NCBI RefSeq assembly: GCF_016595505.1
Contig: NZ_JAENIL010000020.1
Location: forward strand, 1-64,000
Reading direction: 5' to 3'
DNA from: Pelagicoccus mobilis
Lineage (GTDB): Bacteria > Verrucomicrobiota > Verrucomicrobiia > Opitutales > Opitutaceae
DNA length: 64,000 bases
Part shown: in pieces, positions 17,983 to 26,519 of the stretch
Layout: every line of letters starts with the position of its first letter
Position numbering within the stretch: the stretch's first letter is position 1
Made by a program: the position numbers and the translations under genes
Notes under the pieces: generated by a model
The model's input: only the letters and a program-made list of their open reading frames with translations
Told to the model about the DNA's origin: nothing
The model's database searches: none

Positions 17983-19839
17983 ATGGACACAACCAAGAAA
18001 GAGCTCACCCGCATCCAGGAAGCAATCGAGCAACTCCTCGCCTCTATGTCCTCTTGGGAGAAACACTACAGGAAAGAACTGTCTGCAGTTCACCCAAAGT
18101 ACCAGAGTAGCGCGCGAAACCTGCTTCACTACATGACTATGCGGGATCTCGACGTCGCCACTTGGCAGCACGAAGCAAACAAGCTCGGTTTCCCCTCCTA
18201 CACTCACATCGAGTCCGCTACACAACACTGCCTTAGCTCGCTCAAAACCATCGTCAACCATCTCGCCGGAAACCAAACCATCGAGAAAAGCCAAGACGCG
18301 TTAACTCCCGAAGAATCGGCTAAAATCCTAAAACGCAATATCAAGGCAATCTTCGGATCGAAGTCGAAGAAGAGGCGTACCCGGATTATGGTTACCATTC
18401 CCCTCGAAACGGCCGAGGCGCCCGAATACGCTAAGAAACTCGTCAAAGCAGGCATGAACTGCGCCCGCATAAACTGCGCTCACGATACCGAAGCCGAATG
18501 GCTCAAGATGATCGAACACATCAAAGCCGCAGCCCGCGAACAGGCAGTCAAAGTGAAGATCATGATGGATCTCGGCGGACCGAAACTGCGAACCGGAATG
18601 ATCGAACCCGGCCCACGCGTTGCAAGGATCCGTCCAGATCGTGACGAGCTCGGCCGCACCACAAACCCAGCACGCGTACGATTGGAGATAGAAGACAGCG
18701 AGCCCAGAAACGGAGAGGAAACCTTCATCGCAATCAATAAGACCTTCCTGAAAAAACTCGAGCCAGGACACCGCATCCGTTTTATAGATACAAGAGACAA
18801 ACACTGTTCCATAAGAATCGACCGAGTCGACAAAGATGCAGCCTACGGCACCTGCGCCCAATCCTCATACCTGCAAAGCGGAGCCAAACTCCTTCTTGAA
18901 GACGAACACGGAGAACGCCTCGCGACATCAAAAGTAGGTGATATGCTCCCCAAGGAACAATCACTCCTCCTCCGAATTGGCGACCTGCTCCACCTAGACG
19001 CAGAACCCCAATTGGGACGCAATGCCGTCTACGACGAGACCGGCCAAATCCAAAGCCACGCCCGCATCTCCTGCCAAACCCCAGAGATTGTTGACCAAGT
19101 TAAAGCAGGCGAGCGCATCTTCTTCGACGACGGACAAATCGAAGGACGCATTCTGGAAAAAAAGGACAGCTCGCTTAAAATAAAAATCGTTCAGGCACGC
19201 GAAAACGGCAGCAAACTTCGTCCCGACAAAGGAATCAATCTTCCCGATAGCGACTTGAAGATCAGCGGACTAACCGACAAGGACAAAGCCGACCTCGCTT
19301 TCGTCGCCAAGCACGCGGACACGGTCAACTTCTCTTTCGTAAACACAGAAAAGGATGTCGAAGAACTCCAAGCCCACCTCGCCAAACATGGCGGCGAACA
19401 CGTTGGCATCATTTTGAAGATCGAAACCCTCAAAGCCTTCCGCAACCTTCCGCGCCTCATCCTGAAAGCCATGCGAAACTACCCGGCAGGCGTCATGGTG
19501 GCTCGCGGCGACCTCGCGGTCGAAACAGGCTGGAACAACTTTCCCATCATCCAGGAAGAGATTCTCCGAATCTGCGAAGCCGCTCACTTTCCCGACATCT
19601 GGGCGACTCAAGTCCTCGAGACGCTCGCCAAGAAAGGCACTCCAACTCGCTCGGAAGTCACCGACGCCGCCCAAGCGCAACGCTCCGAATGCGTCATGCT
19701 CAACAAGGGACGCTACACAGTGAAAGCCATCGCCTTGCTCGATCAGATCCTACGCAAGATGCAACGCTACCAGAGCAAGAAGACGTCCCTCAGACCTCGC
19801 CTCAAAAACGCTGAAAAGCTCACCTTGGACCACTACTAA
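17983..19839 (+). CDS. Non-canonical pyruvate kinase
   Basis: A 618-residue protein of the pyruvate kinase superfamily, longer than the usual 470-480. About 130 N-terminal helical residues precede the barrel. The catalytic core is present: MMDLGGPKLRTG (substrate and K+ site), GIILKIE (Lys479, Glu481) and VMVARGDLAVE (Asp510 for Mg2+). A large insertion replaces the usual B domain region. The usual MLSGETA region reads MLNKG, and the protein ends shortly after it without the regulatory C domain. Phosphoenolpyruvate-to-pyruvate activity is likely but allostery should differ. A GTG at 17950 would add 11 residues; the ATG was preferred. No neighbour is glycolytic. Confidence 0.85.
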   Translation: MDTTKKELTRIQEAIEQLLASMSSWEKHYRKELSAVHPKYQSSARNLLHYMTMRDLDVATWQHEANKLGFPSYTHIESATQHCLSSLKTIVNHLAGNQTIEKSQDALTPEESAKILKRNIKAIFGSKSKKRRTRIMVTIPLETAEAPEYAKKLVKAGMNCARINCAHDTEAEWLKMIEHIKAAAREQAVKVKIMMDLGGPKLRTGMIEPGPRVARIRPDRDELGRTTNPARVRLEIEDSEPRNGEETFIAINKTFLKKLEPGHRIRFIDTRDKHCSIRIDRVDKDAAYGTCAQSSYLQSGAKLLLEDEHGERLATSKVGDMLPKEQSLLLRIGDLLHLDAEPQLGRNAVYDETGQIQSHARISCQTPEIVDQVKAGERIFFDDGQIEGRILEKKDSSLKIKIVQARENGSKLRPDKGINLPDSDLKISGLTDKDKADLAFVAKHADTVNFSFVNTEKDVEELQAHLAKHGGEHVGIILKIETLKAFRNLPRLILKAMRNYPAGVMVARGDLAVETGWNNFPIIQEEILRICEAAHFPDIWATQVLETLAKKGTPTRSEVTDAAQAQRSECVMLNKGRYTVKAIALLDQILRKMQRYQSKKTSLRPRLKNAEKLTLDHY

Positions 19840-19899
19840 GAAACGGGAACGGTCCAGACTGTTCAATCCGTATTCATAATTCAGACACAGAAGGTCCGG

Positions 19900-20811
19900 T
19901 CATCTACTCTCCACGATTTCCCAAGCACCCTCGCCTTCTCTACACACGACGACAGTCCCCTCCGCCACCTTCTTGATTCTCCGCAAAATCTCGACTCGGA
20001 GAGTCACACAAACCTTACCGTTGCTCTCGCTTTTATCCAAAAGCGTCACCGAGCCTCGAGATTTGCTCTGCTGGCTCTTCCATTCTCGAACATTGCCGGG
20101 GATTCCCGATGTTAGCAGCTCGATCGACACCTCCCTGGTTCGCTCCCGTTCCTCGTCGTTCAACTCCGAAGAGTTCAGCACATTGTCGCCAATGTTCGAC
20201 ACAATGGATACAGGGGCTTTGATGATTCCCGTCATCACGCCTTGGACCGCTCCCTCTCCCGCCTTTTTCCCAACCGACTCCAGGTCGCCCGCGATTCCCT
20301 CCGCCTGGTCAAGGTATCCTGGCACCGCAGCACGCACAGCCTCCACCTCCGCCAAGATGTCCGGAATCGTCTCGCGAATTTTGCTGAGCTCCTCCACCAC
20401 AGGCGGGATCTGCTCCCGCACAGCCTCCACCTGCTCCACTAGCAACGGGATTTGCTCGCGATACAACGCCGCCTCCTCCAAAAGCATCGGAATCGTCTCC
20501 CGATAAAGAGCCGCTTCCTCCAGCACCGCCGGCACCTCGCCACGAATCGCCGATACTTCCTCCAAAATCGGAGGAATATCCGCTCTTACAAGTTCGACCT
20601 GCTCCAAGATATCCGGGACGATCTCTCGAACACCTCGAACCTCCTCAACCGCAGGATCCAGCTTCGCCTGAATCTCCTTCGCGTCGCCCACCAAGCTCGG
20701 CAGCTTATCCGCCGCTCGAGCAAACACCCATGAGAAATAGGCGAGAGAGGCAGCCAAACAAAACAGGCCGGCCGCCAACAGGTAAGTCGCTTTCGTCCGG
20801 CCGTCCATCAT
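19900..20811 (-). CDS. Membrane-anchored coiled-coil protein with 14-residue repeats
   Basis: A 303-residue protein. One membrane anchor lies at about residues 8-30. Roughly 110 residues of a 14-residue repeat follow, with consensus (E/A)xIPxxLEExxxxR; at least seven units are clear from ADIPPILEEVSAIR onward. The repeat length equals two heptads, so a long parallel coiled coil or a regular helical rod is expected. A Gly/Ala-rich segment follows, then a C-terminal beta domain (about 245-303) with two Cys (VCVTLRVEI, VVVCREGEG) resembling small bacterial surface-antigen domains. The gene lies 18 bases after a DUF4136 lipoprotein gene and probably in its operon. Its function is not known. Confidence 0.75.
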   Translation of the reverse strand: MMDGRTKATYLLAAGLFCLAASLAYFSWVFARAADKLPSLVGDAKEIQAKLDPAVEEVRGVREIVPDILEQVELVRADIPPILEEVSAIRGEVPAVLEEAALYRETIPMLLEEAALYREQIPLLVEQVEAVREQIPPVVEELSKIRETIPDILAEVEAVRAAVPGYLDQAEGIAGDLESVGKKAGEGAVQGVMTGIIKAPVSIVSNIGDNVLNSSELNDEERERTREVSIELLTSGIPGNVREWKSQQSKSRGSVTLLDKSESNGKVCVTLRVEILRRIKKVAEGTVVVCREGEGAWEIVESR

Positions 20812-20829
20812 AGGAGCAAAAATGAGAGG

Positions 20830-21399
20830 CTAGCGCTTCTTCTTCGGAAACTCTTCCAACAACTTCTCGATGTTCTTAAACGCCTTGGCGCGACGCGTCC
20901 TCTGCGGACGCTCCGGATCGACGATCTGAGAGACGAGCCCGCGCCACATTACCTTACCCGTTTCCGGATTCATAACGTCCAAAAGCAGCGAACCACGCTC
21001 ATACTCAATCACGAGATCCCTCGCTTCAGACGGCTCCTGATTCCATTCGAAGTCACGCGATACCGCAGTCCCCATCGAGGTCGACTCCGAAGCATCGGTC
21101 AACGAGACATGATAGATCAAATGCATGTCCGCCTTTTGCGGAGCAGTCAGCACGTACCCCTTAATCTCAAGAAACGCATTCACCGCAGCCCTAATGTTCT
21201 CGTCGAGCTGTGGGATTTTATGGATACGGTCCTTTCCTTGAACCGTCGAACCTTCGACCCAGCCAAAAGTAGAAAGACTCGCGATCTGGTTCGTAATCGA
21301 GTTATCCGACTCGACGCGAACCAAGGAAGTAGTCTTGCAGCCAGGCAAAGCCAAGACCGCGATTAATAGGGTAATTAGCGAGACGACACGTTTCTTCAT
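20830..21399 (-). CDS. DUF4136 family lipoprotein
   Basis: A 189-residue lipoprotein from the ATG at 21399; the lipobox ALPGC gives Cys21. The frame is open further upstream, but that start would put 13 residues before the signal peptide. The mature sequence has the DUF4136 features: STFGWVEGS, then LDENIRAAVNAFLEIKGY, then YERGSLLLDVMNPETGKVMWRG. Members are periplasm-facing outer membrane lipoproteins of unknown function. The C-terminus is strongly basic. It sits between another lipoprotein gene and the coiled-coil gene, all on the minus strand. Confidence 0.85.
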   Translation of the reverse strand: MKKRVVSLITLLIAVLALPGCKTTSLVRVESDNSITNQIASLSTFGWVEGSTVQGKDRIHKIPQLDENIRAAVNAFLEIKGYVLTAPQKADMHLIYHVSLTDASESTSMGTAVSRDFEWNQEPSEARDLVIEYERGSLLLDVMNPETGKVMWRGLVSQIVDPERPQRTRRAKAFKNIEKLLEEFPKKKR

Positions 21400-21510
21400 T
21401 AGTAAAATTTTAGCTTTGCTTAAGTTCGTAAAAGGCACCGCGAATGCAATCCCCCATTCTAAATTTTCTCCACGCCCTACAGGGAGTCACACAACTCTGA
21501 ATACACAGTC

Positions 21511-22374
21511 CTACTCAGTCAAAAAAACCTCATTCGAAAGCAGCTTGATCGGAGTCGTGTACGTCCGAACCAAACCATTGTTCACCAAGCTGCCCACCAT
21601 CTCCCCGCTCAGGTTCACATCCAGTTCGAGGTAGCTCTCTAGCGACAAGAAAATCTGCCCTTTCAATTTGATCCGAGCCAGCGTCACAGAGCCGTCTTGA
21701 AGTATTTCATCACCCGAGCTCTCGATCTTCACGTCGATCACCGCGCAACGCTCGCCCTTGTGGCGCTCGACTCCTGAAAGCGCAAACACCGCGCTCCCGC
21801 TCACATCCTGAACCTCCCGACTCAAAAAAGCGTTCACAAATTCCGGCGAACGAGTCCAGCTATCCCCTACCTTGACCAGCCCATCCGGATACGTCGCCCG
21901 TTGATCGTAGACCACCTGCGAGAGAGCCTTCCTCATCTCTTCATCGACGTTCGTCCGGTCCAGCGAGTAGCTCCAAGCCCCCCCCTTCTTTCTACCCGTT
22001 AGGGAATAGCCGCGTAAAGGCGAGGTAGCAAAGGTCTCCTGAGGATCGACCTTCTTCGTCCAAGTCGCAGACGTATAGTCGTCCTTGATCAGATAATGGG
22101 TCAGCGCTTTCTCACCATCCTCGTACTCAGGGTCGAACTCCTCGACCACCTGATGTCGCGTGAAGTCGATCGACTCCCCTTTCTCTGGAGCGGTTTCGCC
22201 TACCTGAAAGGTACCGCCAATCCCGTAAAACTGGATCGTCCGCTCGACACGCGAGCCAAACTCAAACTTGTTTCCGTCGAGCCGCACCTCTTCCGCAGAA
22301 GAGCCTCCACCGCTCGAAGTAGATTCGCAGCCCACAAGAGAAAAGGCCAACAACAGCAGGAAAACGTTTTTCAT
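21511..22374 (-). CDS. Lipoprotein of unknown function
   Basis: A 287-residue protein with a short lipoprotein signal peptide; the lipobox SLVGC gives Cys16, followed by a Ser/Gly-rich linker. The mature part is beta-rich (GSRVERTIQFYGIGG..., LKGQIFLSLESYLELDVNLSGE), like periplasmic lipid- or polymer-handling barrels. No enzyme motif is seen and I do not recognise a family. It is probably the first gene of an operon with the DUF4136 and coiled-coil genes. A copy of the 19-bp box lies about 125 bp upstream. Confidence 0.75.
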   Translation of the reverse strand: MKNVFLLLLAFSLVGCESTSSGGGSSAEEVRLDGNKFEFGSRVERTIQFYGIGGTFQVGETAPEKGESIDFTRHQVVEEFDPEYEDGEKALTHYLIKDDYTSATWTKKVDPQETFATSPLRGYSLTGRKKGGAWSYSLDRTNVDEEMRKALSQVVYDQRATYPDGLVKVGDSWTRSPEFVNAFLSREVQDVSGSAVFALSGVERHKGERCAVIDVKIESSGDEILQDGSVTLARIKLKGQIFLSLESYLELDVNLSGEMVGSLVNNGLVRTYTTPIKLLSNEVFLTE

Positions 22375-22498
22375 AGGGTATCAGAAGTCCGGATGGTGTT
22401 AATTCCGGATCACGTTGAAGGAAAGCGACTTTCCCCGCAACCGCAAGCCCGCACCCCATCATCGTAGAATGCTCAGGCCCCAAAGGGGAACACAGGGA

Positions 22499-22517
22499 AT
22501 ACGACTTAGGTCCTATT
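22499..22517 (-). promoter_or_regulatory. Shared 19-bp box, copy C
   Basis: ATACGACTTAGGTCCTATT on the plus strand, in the divergent spacer between the lipoprotein operon (minus) and the secreted protein at 22559 (plus). It matches boxes A and B at 13 of 19 positions and could serve either gene. Confidence 0.45.
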
Positions 22518-22558
22518 GTCGGAAAAACCGAAGATCGGTATCCTAGCGGCAACGAATC

Positions 22559-23278
22559 ATGAAAAAAGCAATCTTAGTCACCGCACTCTTGGCAGGAATT
22601 TCCTGCCTCAACGCAGACGTCCTCGAACTGAACGACGGAAAGATCCTTCGAGGCACTTACCAGGGAGGTACCGACGGCACCATCCGTTTCGAAGCGAACG
22701 GAAAGTCGGAGGTCTATCCGGCCAGCTCGGTCGCCGCCCTATCCATCGAACCTGGCGGCTCAAAATCCTCCTCTCAGGCAGCGAGCAACACCGCCGTCCA
22801 ACAGCACACCATTCCCGCAGGCAGCCAAGTCGTCGTGGAGCTACGCTCTGAAGTGAGCACCGTTTCCGCCCGCCCTGGACAAAAGTTCGACGCCATCCTG
22901 CAAAACGACCTTCGATCGGGCTCCGTAGTCATCGCGCCACGCGGCAGTCTCGTCACCGGAACCGTGACCGAAGTCCAGCGACCTCGACGAGTCTCCAAAG
23001 CAGCCACTCTCGCAGTCACGCTCGATTCCGTAAATGTTGGAGGCCAAAGCATCCGCCTCAACACCAACACCAAGCGAGCCGAAACTCACAACGACGGAGC
23101 CGCTATCCGAGGAGCACTAGCCGGAGCCATCGTAGGAGAGATCGTGGACAACGACGCCGGCAAGGGCGCCGCCGCCGGAGCCACCATGGGAGCCCTCAAG
23201 CGAGGCGACAACATCGGCTACGCTCCCGGAACAATTATGAAATTTTCACTCTCAACACCACTCACTGTCTCAAAGTAG
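22559..23278 (+). CDS. Secreted glycine-zipper protein
   Basis: A 239-residue exported protein with a signal peptide (about 1-19, ending LNA). The N-terminal segment VLELNDGKILRGTYQGG resembles a small beta-barrel unit seen in other exported proteins. A middle beta domain follows (PAGSQVVVELRSEVSTV..., resembling TrbI/VirB10-type beta domains). The C-terminal part has an Ala/Gly zipper (GALAGAIVGEIVDNDAGKGAAAGATMGAL) that can insert in membranes. The function is unknown. It faces away from the lipoprotein operon and is followed by a hairpin. Confidence 0.7.
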   Translation: MKKAILVTALLAGISCLNADVLELNDGKILRGTYQGGTDGTIRFEANGKSEVYPASSVAALSIEPGGSKSSSQAASNTAVQQHTIPAGSQVVVELRSEVSTVSARPGQKFDAILQNDLRSGSVVIAPRGSLVTGTVTEVQRPRRVSKAATLAVTLDSVNVGGQSIRLNTNTKRAETHNDGAAIRGALAGAIVGEIVDNDAGKGAAAGATMGALKRGDNIGYAPGTIMKFSLSTPLTVSK

Positions 23279-23294
23279 TGTATGTTAAGCTTCT

Positions 23295-23324
23295 GAAACT
23301 GCTTCCGAACGCGGAAGCAGTTTC
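23295..23324 (+). terminator. Terminator-like hairpin
   Basis: GAAACTGCTTCC-GAACGC-GGAAGCAGTTTC is a perfect 12-bp stem after the glycine-zipper gene. The T-tract is short, so it may stabilise an mRNA end rather than terminate. Confidence 0.7.
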
Positions 23325-23350
23325 GTCATATCCTAAACCCAAAGACTAAA

Positions 23351-25771
23351 ATGCCTCGATTCAGCACGCTTCTCGCGATCTCGCTCATCGCGCTCAACAG
23401 TAATTCAATCGCCCAAGAGGCAAACACACCTCAACCGACCGACACGGCAGAGAGTACGGAACAGGAAGCCCCTCGCTTTCCCCGCAAGCTCGCCCTTGCG
23501 GACGGAGTCGCCACCATCTACGAGCCGCAAATCGACAGCCATCAAGGCTTCCGTAGCGTCGATCTCTGGACCGCCGTCAAATATCAGTCCAACGACGAAA
23601 AAGTCGACATGGTCGGCGCCCTGAAAATTCGGGCTAGTATCACCGTCGATTTCGATGAACGCCTCGTCACCGTCTACGATCGGGAAATCCTGGAAAGCTA
23701 CTTCCCTGAGCTCGAAGCCGATGACGCGGACGCCTTTTCCAAACAACTCCAATCCAATTTCAATCGAGAACTCCAAGAGCTCCCGCTCGATGTACTGCTC
23801 GCCTATCTCGCCACCGAAAACGTCGACGAACAATCCGTGGACGTATCCATGGACCCGCCACAAATCATCTACAGCAACAAGCCAGCGCTCTTGGTAAACA
23901 TCGACGGCGCCCCCGCCATACGTCCCCTCCAGGAAGACAGCAAGCTCGGCCTCGTGGTCAACTCCAGCTGGGACCTCTTCCATCACAAGAAGTCCGACAC
24001 CTACTACCTGCTCATGGGCCGCCATTGGCTAAAGTCCAAAAAACTCGAAGGCCCGTGGAAAAACACCACCAAACTTCCCAAAGAATTCGAAGAACTCCCC
24101 TCGGATCCTCGCTTCGACAGCATTCGCAAAGCCGTCCCCGGCGACTGGATCGCATCCAAGGAAATCCCTCAAATCCACGTCGCCACCCAGCCCACCGAGC
24201 TCATCGTCACCGAAGGCGAACCCACCCTCGAAGCAATCGACACCACACCCCTCTTCTTTGTATCCAACACCAGCCACGACATCATCTACGACAACAAAAC
24301 CCAAAGCTACTACCTCCTCACCTCCGGACGCTGGTTCACCACTGACAAGCTCAGCGGCGACTGGGAGGGCACCACCGAACTCCCCGACTACTTTCTCGAC
24401 ATCCCCGAAGACCACGAGCGAGCTCACGTTCGAGCCTCCATCTCTGGCACCATCGAGTCACGCTTCGCCGTGCTCGAAGCCCAAGCACCCAAGACCGCCG
24501 TCGTCGCCCGAGACCTCGAAGCGCCCGAAACCGTCTACATGGGCGAGCCTGTCTTCGATGAGATCGAAAACACGAACGTATCCTTCGCCACCAATACAGA
24601 GCACGACGTCTTCCTCATCGACGGCAGCTACTACCTTTGCCACAACGCAGTCTGGTTCGTCGGAGAAAACCCGCAGGGCCCCTGGGTCGTAGCCGATCAC
24701 GTGCCCGACGCCATCTACCAAATTCCTCCCTCCTCTCCCTCCTACAACGTCACTTACGTCAAAATCGACGATAGCACCCCCACCCACGTCCACTGCAGCT
24801 ACACCTCCGGCTACCACCACTCCTACATATCATGGGGAGTCGTCGTATACGGATCAGGCTATCACTGGCACCACGGCTGGTGGGGTTGGGGCTGGGGTTA
24901 CTACGACCCATTCTACCCGTACCCATACTGGGGATACTATCCTCATTATCCATACACCTACGGGTCCGCCAGTTTCTACAATCCGCGCACCGGACGCTAC
25001 GGACACGGACACTACACATACGGTCCCTACGGCGGAGCTTGGGCCGGAGAACGCTACAATCCACGCACCGGCAGATACGGATCCGGCGAGATGGTTTGGG
25101 ACTACAACTCGCGATCCTACTCCGGCAGATCCTACAACCCACGCAACGGCATCAGCACCTCCACTCGCCAAGACTTCGAGTACCACGGACACAACGAATA
25201 CGAGTCCTGGGGCAAATCCAAAGTGCAACGCGGCGACGATTGGATAAAGTCTGAACGCTACTCCAACCAAGACGGCTCACGCTACCGATTCGAAAGCTCC
25301 AAAGGCGGGCAAGGCGGACGCATCGTCACCGACAACGGCAGGCGAGGCGGACTCTACCAAACTGGCGACGGAGATCTCTACGCCAGCAAGAACGGTCGAG
25401 TGTATCGAAAAACTGATGACGGTTGGGAAAAGCGCGATGGCGGATCCTGGAACCAGCTCCCTGAACGCGATTTCGATCGCGACTCCATCACCCTCACCGA
25501 CCAGCAACGCGACAAGCTATCCAACCGCGAACCCCTCGACCGAAGCCAGTTTGATCGAAGCCAGTTCGAAAGGGAGCAAATCCAACGAAGCCAGATCGAA
25601 CGCGACCGCGAACGTTTCAACAATCCAAGCCGCCACAACCGAGAGCTGAGAGATGTGCAACGCGACTCCCGCTCTCGCCACTACGGAAACCAAAGAGCCC
25701 GCAGCTTCGAACACAGCCGAGGAAACCGCAGCTTCAATCGCAGCGGAGGAGGTCTACGCCGCCGTAGATAA
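23351..25771 (+). CDS. Large secreted repeat protein with Tyr/His/Trp-rich segment
   Basis: An 806-residue exported protein with a signal peptide (about 1-21, ending IAQ). The first 450 residues hold a repeated unit of the type YYLL.(S/G)R.W......L.GPW......LP..(F/Y)..IP, seen at about 217-250, 315-350 and 415-450. It is likely a small beta-sheet repeat for binding or assembly. About residues 470-560 are extremely rich in Tyr, His, Trp, Gly and Pro (SGYHWHHGWWGWGWGYYDP onward). Units of the form (Y/F)NPRTGRYG follow, which resemble cell-surface repeats. The last 110 residues are highly charged, Arg/Gln/Ser-rich, with RSQFDRSQFEREQ-like repeats, ending in four Arg. No catalytic motif is seen. 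Its function is unknown; surface attachment or matrix formation is a guess. Confidence 0.7.
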   Translation: MPRFSTLLAISLIALNSNSIAQEANTPQPTDTAESTEQEAPRFPRKLALADGVATIYEPQIDSHQGFRSVDLWTAVKYQSNDEKVDMVGALKIRASITVDFDERLVTVYDREILESYFPELEADDADAFSKQLQSNFNRELQELPLDVLLAYLATENVDEQSVDVSMDPPQIIYSNKPALLVNIDGAPAIRPLQEDSKLGLVVNSSWDLFHHKKSDTYYLLMGRHWLKSKKLEGPWKNTTKLPKEFEELPSDPRFDSIRKAVPGDWIASKEIPQIHVATQPTELIVTEGEPTLEAIDTTPLFFVSNTSHDIIYDNKTQSYYLLTSGRWFTTDKLSGDWEGTTELPDYFLDIPEDHERAHVRASISGTIESRFAVLEAQAPKTAVVARDLEAPETVYMGEPVFDEIENTNVSFATNTEHDVFLIDGSYYLCHNAVWFVGENPQGPWVVADHVPDAIYQIPPSSPSYNVTYVKIDDSTPTHVHCSYTSGYHHSYISWGVVVYGSGYHWHHGWWGWGWGYYDPFYPYPYWGYYPHYPYTYGSASFYNPRTGRYGHGHYTYGPYGGAWAGERYNPRTGRYGSGEMVWDYNSRSYSGRSYNPRNGISTSTRQDFEYHGHNEYESWGKSKVQRGDDWIKSERYSNQDGSRYRFESSKGGQGGRIVTDNGRRGGLYQTGDGDLYASKNGRVYRKTDDGWEKRDGGSWNQLPERDFDRDSITLTDQQRDKLSNREPLDRSQFDRSQFEREQIQRSQIERDRERFNNPSRHNRELRDVQRDSRSRHYGNQRARSFEHSRGNRSFNRSGGGLRRRR

Positions 25772-25785
25772 GCGTTTGCAAACGC
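25772..25785. repeat. Perfect 14-bp palindrome after stop codon
   Basis: GCGTTTGCAAACGC starts directly after the stop codon of the 806-residue protein and is followed by a pyrimidine-rich tract. It may be an mRNA end structure or a weak terminator. Confidence 0.6.
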
Positions 25786-25815
25786 CTCTTCCTCAGTCTA
25801 TCTCCTCCAGATACA

Positions 25816-26478
25816 ATGCGCCCCAAGCTCAAGAAAGCCCTCCTCAAAAATACGGTTCACTACCTGATACTGGTCGCGGTCGCCGCACTCTTCTATCAGG
25901 TCTTTCCCAGTTCCCTCGAGTATCTACCCGTCGGAACCTCTGAGCGCATTTTCTCGACCACCTCAAACGCCCTGGAGTTCGAGTCCACCGTGCACTCTGG
26001 GCGGCTGCAAGAACAAGGCCTGCGCTCGCATGCCCTGTTCTTCATGCTCTGCTTCAGCTCCTCTCTCTTGGTATCCATTCCAGTCGGCAGAGCGTATTTA
26101 GCAACCCACACAAAGAAGACAGTCGACCCTTCCATAGCCAAGGCGATCGTCCTCCTGCCAATAGCGGTCACCGGACTCGTACTAATCGTGCAAAACAGCC
26201 TAGCGCTCGCCTTCAGCCTGGCCGGCATCGTAGCGGGAGCAGGCATACGTTTCAGGACCAACATGAGAGAGTTCACAGATACGCTCTACTTCCTAATCTC
26301 CATCGGCATCGGCCTTTCCGCAGGCATCGGTTCGCTCGGTCTCGCCCTCATGATGTCTATCATCTTCTGCTACGCCATCCTCATCATCCACGCCATGGAG
26401 TATGGAGAAAGTAAGAAGAAACCCAAATCCAAGCCCGCAGCGGAAACAGAAGAAATACCAACTCTTCTAGACAAGTAA
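25816..26478 (+). CDS. DUF4956 family membrane protein
   Basis: A 220-residue inner membrane protein. Membrane segments lie at about 15-30, 75-95, 115-133, 137-150 and 165-195. The segment VQNSLALAFSLAGIVAGAGIRFRT matches the conserved core of the DUF4956 family. The C-terminal 30 residues are charged and cytoplasmic. The family has no established reaction; members often sit near polyphosphate or CotH-type genes. Here a CotH-like gene lies 1.4 kb away on the other strand. Confidence 0.75.
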   Translation: MRPKLKKALLKNTVHYLILVAVAALFYQVFPSSLEYLPVGTSERIFSTTSNALEFESTVHSGRLQEQGLRSHALFFMLCFSSSLLVSIPVGRAYLATHTKKTVDPSIAKAIVLLPIAVTGLVLIVQNSLALAFSLAGIVAGAGIRFRTNMREFTDTLYFLISIGIGLSAGIGSLGLALMMSIIFCYAILIIHAMEYGESKKKPKSKPAAETEEIPTLLDK

Positions 26479-26519
26479 AACGAGGAACGCCGCACTAGCC
26501 TTCTCCTATTTGACTCTAA

